64,000 nt of DNA from RGIG995 sp045543655 (lineage in GTDB: Bacteria > Bacillota > Clostridia > Oscillospirales > UBA644), in contig JAZPXN010000038.1 in assembly GCA_045543655.1 (NCBI GenBank), forward strand, positions 1 to 64,000, written 5' to 3'. Under the pieces are notes generated by a model. That model was not told where the DNA came from. It searched no databases and saw nothing but the letters and a program-made list of their open reading frames with translations. Within the stretch, counting starts at the first letter, position 1; the number at the start of each line of letters is the position of its first letter. The position numbers and the translations under genes were made by a program. Of the stretch, positions 60,255 to 64,000 are shown in pieces.

Positions 60255-60905
60255 TTATTCTCCCCGGATCTCAAAATTTTCCCCGGATATGCCGGGAACC
60301 ACGCCCCGGTCGATGAGGGGCTGATTATCGTTGTGGGCAAGGATCCACTTGTTTTTGCGGAACAGCAGGGGATCTTCCGCCGGCTCGTCGAGGGGTACGT
60401 TGGTGCCTACGGGCAGCGCCACCACGCATTTGAAGCCGTCCCCCGTCTGGCAGGGACAGAAATGAAGAGACGTGGCGTAGACCTCCGCAATATCACCCTT
60501 CTGCAGGAAAAAGGCCTTGGCCACGGAGGAATCGATTTTTCCGTTTTCGATCTCCCACACGTGCCCCAGAATCAGCACCAGATCGGTGCAGGCCACGTTG
60601 ACCTCCGAGGAGGCGTGCCATTCCCAGCCGTTGAGCCGGTTGCTGTGGCCGTGGCAATATCCCATCTGAATGGGCAGGGTGCCGAAAACGCCGTCGGTGA
60701 TCTGCTGCATCAGTCCGGTCAGCTCAAAGGAAAAGACCGAAGGCAGATATTCGGTGCCTTCCGCGGGATAGGGCATCTTTTCCGCCAGGGCGACGATCTC
60801 TTCGGTATCGTAATTCAGCCTCCGACCGTAGGGGGCGAAGGCTTCGTCGTCGATTCCGTAAAGAGGGAGGTGGGGATTTAAGGCTTTTATTTCCGCTAAG
60901 GTCAT
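60255..60905 (-). CDS. DUF4867 family protein
   Basis: A 216-residue cytoplasmic protein with the DUF4867 pattern: YGRRLNYDTEEIVAL, LPIQMGYCHGHSNRLNGWEWHASSEVNVA (in part), AFFLQKGDIAEVYATSLHFCPC and LLFRKNKWILAH. The fold looks like a cupin-type sugar isomerase or epimerase: His and Glu residues in GYCHGHS and WHASSE could hold a metal. Members are commonly found beside sugar kinases and aldolases, but the reaction is not established. AAAGGAG precedes the start. Confidence 0.85.
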   Translation of the reverse strand: MTLAEIKALNPHLPLYGIDDEAFAPYGRRLNYDTEEIVALAEKMPYPAEGTEYLPSVFSFELTGLMQQITDGVFGTLPIQMGYCHGHSNRLNGWEWHASSEVNVACTDLVLILGHVWEIENGKIDSSVAKAFFLQKGDIAEVYATSLHFCPCQTGDGFKCVVALPVGTNVPLDEPAEDPLLFRKNKWILAHNDNQPLIDRGVVPGISGENFEIRGE

Positions 60906-60917
60906 AACGGCACTCCT

Positions 60918-61031
60918 TTACGCAAGGATGGAAATGGTATGGGTGCGGGTGTAGGTCTCCCCGGCGGCAAGGGCGGTAATGCCCTCCTTTTCGGCAAGGT
61001 CGCCGGTACGCCGGTTTTTCAGGGTGATCAT
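60918..61031 (-). CDS. 37-residue coupled ORF, possible remnant
   Basis: ATG at 61031 overlaps the iolB stop as ATGA. The frame reads MITLKNRRTGDLAEKEGI and ends TRTHTISILA before TAA. It looks like the C-terminus of a larger sugar-epimerase-type protein, left after a deletion. It could also be a genuine small coupled protein. There is no ribosome site of its own. Confidence 0.4.
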   Translation of the reverse strand: MITLKNRRTGDLAEKEGITALAAGETYTRTHTISILA

Positions 61032-61828
61032 CGCTTGGCGACCCAGTCGTGCTCGGGATCGTTACTGCGGTTGAATCCCTGATATTCTCCGGCCATCAGC
61101 CACAGGAAATAGGTCTTGTATCCGGGGGTGGAGACGGTGGTATGGTAGCCGTAGGGGAATTCCACCAGCTCGTCGTTTTTCACCCGGTAGGCCTCGTCGA
61201 TCTTTCCGTCGGAGGTGTAGAGGCACTGCACGCCGAAGCCCTGCTTGGGCTCGTAGAGGAAATAATAGATCTCCTCCGCAATGCATTCCACGGGCATATT
61301 GTCTTCGTCGTGCTTGTGGGGCGGGAAGCCTGCCCAGTTGCCTTCGGTGACGTAGCATTCGCCGATGGTCAGTACCTTGGCGTTGGAGTTGCCGTCGATC
61401 AGGAAGCTGGTCTCCCGTTCGTAGGGCACCTCGCCCAGCATCTTCAGCACCGCGTGATCCTCCCGCAGAATCTGCGGCTCGGTCTTCTCGGCGACGGGGG
61501 TGGCGCAGACGGCGATCTTCAGATGATCGAGCGCTTCGATCTCCAGCTTCTGGTCCCGGGGCATATAGATGCACTCGGCCTTGCGGTTTTCGAAAACCGT
61601 GCTGCGGTTGCCGATATTTTTTTCGGTCTTGCCGTCGAAGGTGACGTTGCAATGTCCCTCCAGCAGAATGAAGGCAACTTCCTTGTCTTCGGTATCGAAG
61701 GGCAGCTTTTCTCCTGCGTCCAGCTCAATGATGCCGAATTCCAGCATCTTCAAAGAGCATTCTCCGATCTTGCAGAGGGGGGTATATCCTTTTGCGGGGA
61801 CGTAGGTTTTCTTATAATTATAACTCAT
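61028..61828 (-). CDS. iolB: 5-deoxy-glucuronate isomerase
   Basis: A 266-residue bicupin enzyme. IolB turns 5-deoxy-D-glucuronate into 2-deoxy-5-keto-gluconate in inositol breakdown. Metal-binding residues are seen in PPHKHDEDNMPVECIAEEIYYF (in part) and GYHTTVS. Length is normal. AAAGGAG precedes the start, which lies inside the end of the PfkB gene (11-base overlap). Kinase and aldolase directly upstream fit the next two steps of that pathway. Confidence 0.93.
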   Translation of the reverse strand: MSYNYKKTYVPAKGYTPLCKIGECSLKMLEFGIIELDAGEKLPFDTEDKEVAFILLEGHCNVTFDGKTEKNIGNRSTVFENRKAECIYMPRDQKLEIEALDHLKIAVCATPVAEKTEPQILREDHAVLKMLGEVPYERETSFLIDGNSNAKVLTIGECYVTEGNWAGFPPHKHDEDNMPVECIAEEIYYFLYEPKQGFGVQCLYTSDGKIDEAYRVKNDELVEFPYGYHTTVSTPGYKTYFLWLMAGEYQGFNRSNDPEHDWVAKR

Positions 61829-62732
61829 GATTGCGCTCCTTTAAAAATTCCAGTACGGTACCGTAGGCGGGGACGCTCTCCCGGGCGCCGACGCCGGTGC
61901 ATTTGATCGCCGATACGGCCGAGGCGAAATAACAGCACTGCAGAGGGGTATATCCCTTGCAAAGCCCCGCCGCAAAGGCGCCGTGGAATACGTCGCCCGA
62001 GCCGTTGGAGTCTTTTACTTCTACGGGGAAGACGGGATAAGATACGGAATTTCGGCCGTCGTAAAAAAGGCCGCCCCGGCTCCCCTGGGTGACGACGACG
62101 ATTTCGGGGTGATAGGCTTCGTAAAGAGCCTTTGCCGCTTCTTCCGCGGTGGCTTTCCCGGTGTGCCCCAGCGCAAATTCCTCGGAAGGGATGATATAAT
62201 CCGCGTATTTCAGCAGATTCTCGACTCCCTCGTAGAGCCCGCCGCAATCGTAGAGCACCTTCGTATGATGCTCCTTTGCCACGGCGCAGGCCTCCAACGC
62301 GCCCTGCATTTCGTTGCCGTCGATCATCAGAATCTCCGCTTCGGCCACGGCGGCCCTTTGGGCGTCGTTTAGGTGAAGGGGAGGCAGATCTCCCTTGTCG
62401 AAAACGCAGGTGCGGGAGCCGGCCTCTTCGCTCAGCCAGATGGAGGAGGTAAAGGACCGGTATCCGTCTTCTACGGTGATAAGGTCCGTGCCCACGTTAT
62501 ATTTTGCAAAATCCTCCAGCAGGAATTTTCCGCCGTTATCGGAGGAGAGAACGCCAACGAAGGCCGCTTCCTCTCCCAGCTTTGCGGCGGCGACGATTCC
62601 GGTGGCCGCAGGACCGCCCCCTGCCGGCTTGGCCGACAGAGCGCGGAGCTTGGTATCTTCTTTCGGATAGCGGGGCAGGGTAAATAGGGTGTCCATCACG
62701 CAGGCCCCGATGCCAACGATTTTCCGGCTCAT
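61818..62732 (-). CDS. PfkB-family carbohydrate kinase (possible IolC role)
   Basis: A 304-residue ribokinase-like enzyme. The N-terminal signature GGGPAATGIVAAAKLG and the C-terminal signature DSNGSGDVFHGAFAAGL, whose Asp is the catalytic base, are present. The Thr/Ala of the usual DTxGAGD is replaced by Ser and Ser. It is not a close IolC by eye, yet its position between iolB and a class II aldolase is where IolC would act on 2-deoxy-5-keto-gluconate. A ribokinase- or sulfofructokinase-like substrate is possible too. Confidence 0.85.
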   Translation of the reverse strand: MSRKIVGIGACVMDTLFTLPRYPKEDTKLRALSAKPAGGGPAATGIVAAAKLGEEAAFVGVLSSDNGGKFLLEDFAKYNVGTDLITVEDGYRSFTSSIWLSEEAGSRTCVFDKGDLPPLHLNDAQRAAVAEAEILMIDGNEMQGALEACAVAKEHHTKVLYDCGGLYEGVENLLKYADYIIPSEEFALGHTGKATAEEAAKALYEAYHPEIVVVTQGSRGGLFYDGRNSVSYPVFPVEVKDSNGSGDVFHGAFAAGLCKGYTPLQCCYFASAVSAIKCTGVGARESVPAYGTVLEFLKERNHEL

Positions 62733-63571
62733 TCCGCTTTCCCCGCAGCCCCGGTCAGCTCGATCTTGGTCAGGCAGAACTGCTTGACCGCCTCGATGGG
62801 GGCTTTCATGAAGTTGTCCACGGCGATGGCCCGGTCGGGCTTGGCCAGCTCCTCCTGCACCTTGTCCAGGAAGGTGTAGCAGATATCGGTGGCCACGTTC
62901 AGCTTGCGGATGCCGGCGTTGATGGCGGCCTTGATCTGATCGTCGGGAATTCCCGAGCCGCCGTGAAGCACCAGCGGAGTGCCGTCGGTGGCTTTGCGGA
63001 TGGCTTCGATGCGTTCGATATCCATTTTCGGCGGCTTTTTATACCGTCCGTGGGCGTTGCCCACCAACACCGCAAGACAGGCAACTCCGGTCTCTTTCAC
63101 GAACCGCGCGGCATCTTCGGGGACGGTGAATTCGTCCATGCCGTCATCGTTGACGGTGCCGATATGTCCCAGCTCCCCTTCTACCTGTACGCCCACGTAG
63201 GCGCAGGTGTCCACCACCCGTTTGGTCAGGGCGATGTTTTCCTCCAGGGACAGGGTGGAGCCGTCCAGCATAATGCCGGTAGCGCCCCACCGCAGGGCAC
63301 GGGTGGTCTCCAGCTCCGAGGGGCCGTGATCCAGATGGAAGCAGACGGGAACGGAGGCCTTCTTTGCGGCGGCGACCACCACGGGGGAGAGGTAATAGCC
63401 GGCTTCTTCCTTCATCAGCCGGGGGTAGACCTGCATGATGATGGGGGCCTTGGCCTCTTCTGCGGCGGCAATGACGCCCATGGCCGTTTCCATATTATAA
63501 ACGTTGAAGGCGGGGATGCAGTAATTGCCCGCAACCGCCATATCGAGGACTTCTTTCAAGGTGACTAACAT
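62729..63571 (-). CDS. Class II aldolase (FbaA/GatY/IolJ type)
   Basis: A 280-residue zinc-dependent aldolase. Zinc and active-site motifs are CFHLDHGPS, VEGELGHIGT, VGNAHGRYK and LHGGSGIPDDQ. Size matches GatY, KbaY and IolJ. With IolB and a kinase beside it, cleavage of 2-deoxy-5-keto-gluconate 6-phosphate to DHAP and malonate semialdehyde is a reasonable proposal. Tagatose- or fructose-bisphosphate activity cannot be excluded. Its stop overlaps the PfkB start as ATGA. Confidence 0.9.
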   Translation of the reverse strand: MLVTLKEVLDMAVAGNYCIPAFNVYNMETAMGVIAAAEEAKAPIIMQVYPRLMKEEAGYYLSPVVVAAAKKASVPVCFHLDHGPSELETTRALRWGATGIMLDGSTLSLEENIALTKRVVDTCAYVGVQVEGELGHIGTVNDDGMDEFTVPEDAARFVKETGVACLAVLVGNAHGRYKKPPKMDIERIEAIRKATDGTPLVLHGGSGIPDDQIKAAINAGIRKLNVATDICYTFLDKVQEELAKPDRAIAVDNFMKAPIEAVKQFCLTKIELTGAAGKAE

Positions 63572-63586
63572 TACTTGCCGCTCCTT

Positions 63587-64000
63587 TTAACCGAGAATCA
63601 GTTCTTCGAGGGATACGATGGCAACGCCCTGATCTCCCGCATTTTTCAGCGCCGCGTATTCGGAGACCGAGGCGGTGACGATGGTATCGGCGCAAACGCC
63701 CTTGGCGTTGTTGATACGATCGGTAGAGACCTGCTTGATGACCTCGGGCATCCATTGAGCCATCAGAATGTTTCCGGCCCACATGGTATCCTTGCCGTAG
63801 CAGAGCATTTCGTCGCAGACGGCGTAAGCGTTGATGATCTCCCGGGCGGTCTCGGTCTCGGTCAGATCTCTTGCCAGCTGGAAGGGATCCTGATAGACCA
63901 CGTGCTTGCAGGTCTTTTCGGCGGCCAAAGCCCCGGATTTGACCAGGTCGGCCACGTAGGCGGTGAAGGTGAGAACGTCGCAGGAAAGGGCAACGTCCCA
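63587..64000 (-). CDS. Degenerate CCG-type iron-sulfur oxidoreductase subunit (C-terminal part)
   Basis: The frame is open to the right edge, so at least 137 C-terminal residues are shown and the start is outside. The order CDVLTFTAYVADLVKSG, VVYQDPFQLARD, DEMLCYGKDTMWAGN, GVCADTIVTASVSEYAAL is that of the second CCG domain of HdrB, GlpC or LutA-like proteins. The ligand cysteines are mostly replaced: PCH reads PFQ, CCG reads CYG, and CPxC reads SVSE. This domain probably no longer binds its cluster, while ferredoxin or first CCG domains may lie outside. With the ETF fusion downstream, it suggests an electron-transfer complex. Confidence 0.7.
   Translation of the reverse strand, partial: WDVALSCDVLTFTAYVADLVKSGALAAEKTCKHVVYQDPFQLARDLTETETAREIINAYAVCDEMLCYGKDTMWAGNILMAQWMPEVIKQVSTDRINNAKGVCADTIVTASVSEYAALKNAGDQGVAIVSLEELILG

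Noticed and set aside
1..64000. CRISPR array, integrase, transposase, prophage or rRNA
   Set aside because: No regularly spaced direct repeats, no recombinase or transposase motif and no rRNA sequence were seen.

Overview
The window comes from an endospore-forming, low-oxygen, carbohydrate-degrading member of the Clostridia, most likely a moderately high-GC gut or rumen lineage related to Oscillospirales or Christensenellales. The grounds are three sporulation genes (spoIIQ, spoIID, spoIIE), a textbook sigma-F promoter before spoIIQ, a Spo0A-type promoter before spoIIE, strong AAAGGAG ribosome binding sites, and many sigma-A promoters with 17-bp spacing and an extended TGn -10. No rRNA or tRNA gene was seen, and the species cannot be named from the window.

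Layout. 0-2 kb: a secreted subtilase lipoprotein behind a leader with an attenuator-like hairpin. 2-8 kb: tex, a DUF308 membrane protein, two tandem HAD phosphatases and two paralogous lipoproteins. 8-11.4 kb: a GH2 glycosidase, a patch of hairpin repeats and an AraC regulator. 11.6-23.9 kb: one 4,081-residue surface beta-helix protein with a sortase-like tail. 24-27.3 kb: a copper-type P-ATPase whose 3' end encodes a CopZ-like domain with its own start signals, then a divergent SLOG/XRE pair. 27.3-29.7 kb: tcdA, spoIIQ and spoIID. 29.8-34.7 kb: citrate synthase, a TPR/LRR membrane protein and a guaB of the Cys319-type clade. 34.9-40.8 kb: a GHL6-like hydrolase, LacZ-type beta-galactosidase and a Crp/Fnr regulator. 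40.9-43.3 kb: an ABC importer of the NMT1/nitrate/taurine type. 43.4 kb: a wrecked MFS gene. 43.9-49.1 kb: argCJBDF. 49.1-51.1 kb: an AT-richer island, flanked by inverted copies of a two-hairpin repeat, with a probable type I toxin-antitoxin locus and an LRR protein. 51.1-53.8 kb: spoIIE and a divergent membrane-anchored protein.

53.9-64.0 kb (minus strand, running off the right edge): a tightly packed ten-gene unit. It combines a degenerate CCG-type iron-sulfur protein (partial), class II aldolase, PfkB kinase, IolB, a 37-codon coupled ORF, DUF4867, an FGGY kinase, a fused EtfB-EtfA, a GH2 beta-galactosidase and a beta-propeller-like lipoprotein. IolB, kinase and aldolase match the lower half of inositol catabolism. 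The flavoprotein and iron-sulfur protein suggest that a sugar or polyol oxidation feeds electrons into an ETF. This pairing is the most unusual metabolic feature of the window.

The most notable candidates for undescribed biology are the ETF-linked sugar operon, the toxin-antitoxin locus at 49.45-49.76 kb, the giant surface protein, the copA-internal copZ start, and the Crp/Fnr operator arrangement around 40.1-40.9 kb.
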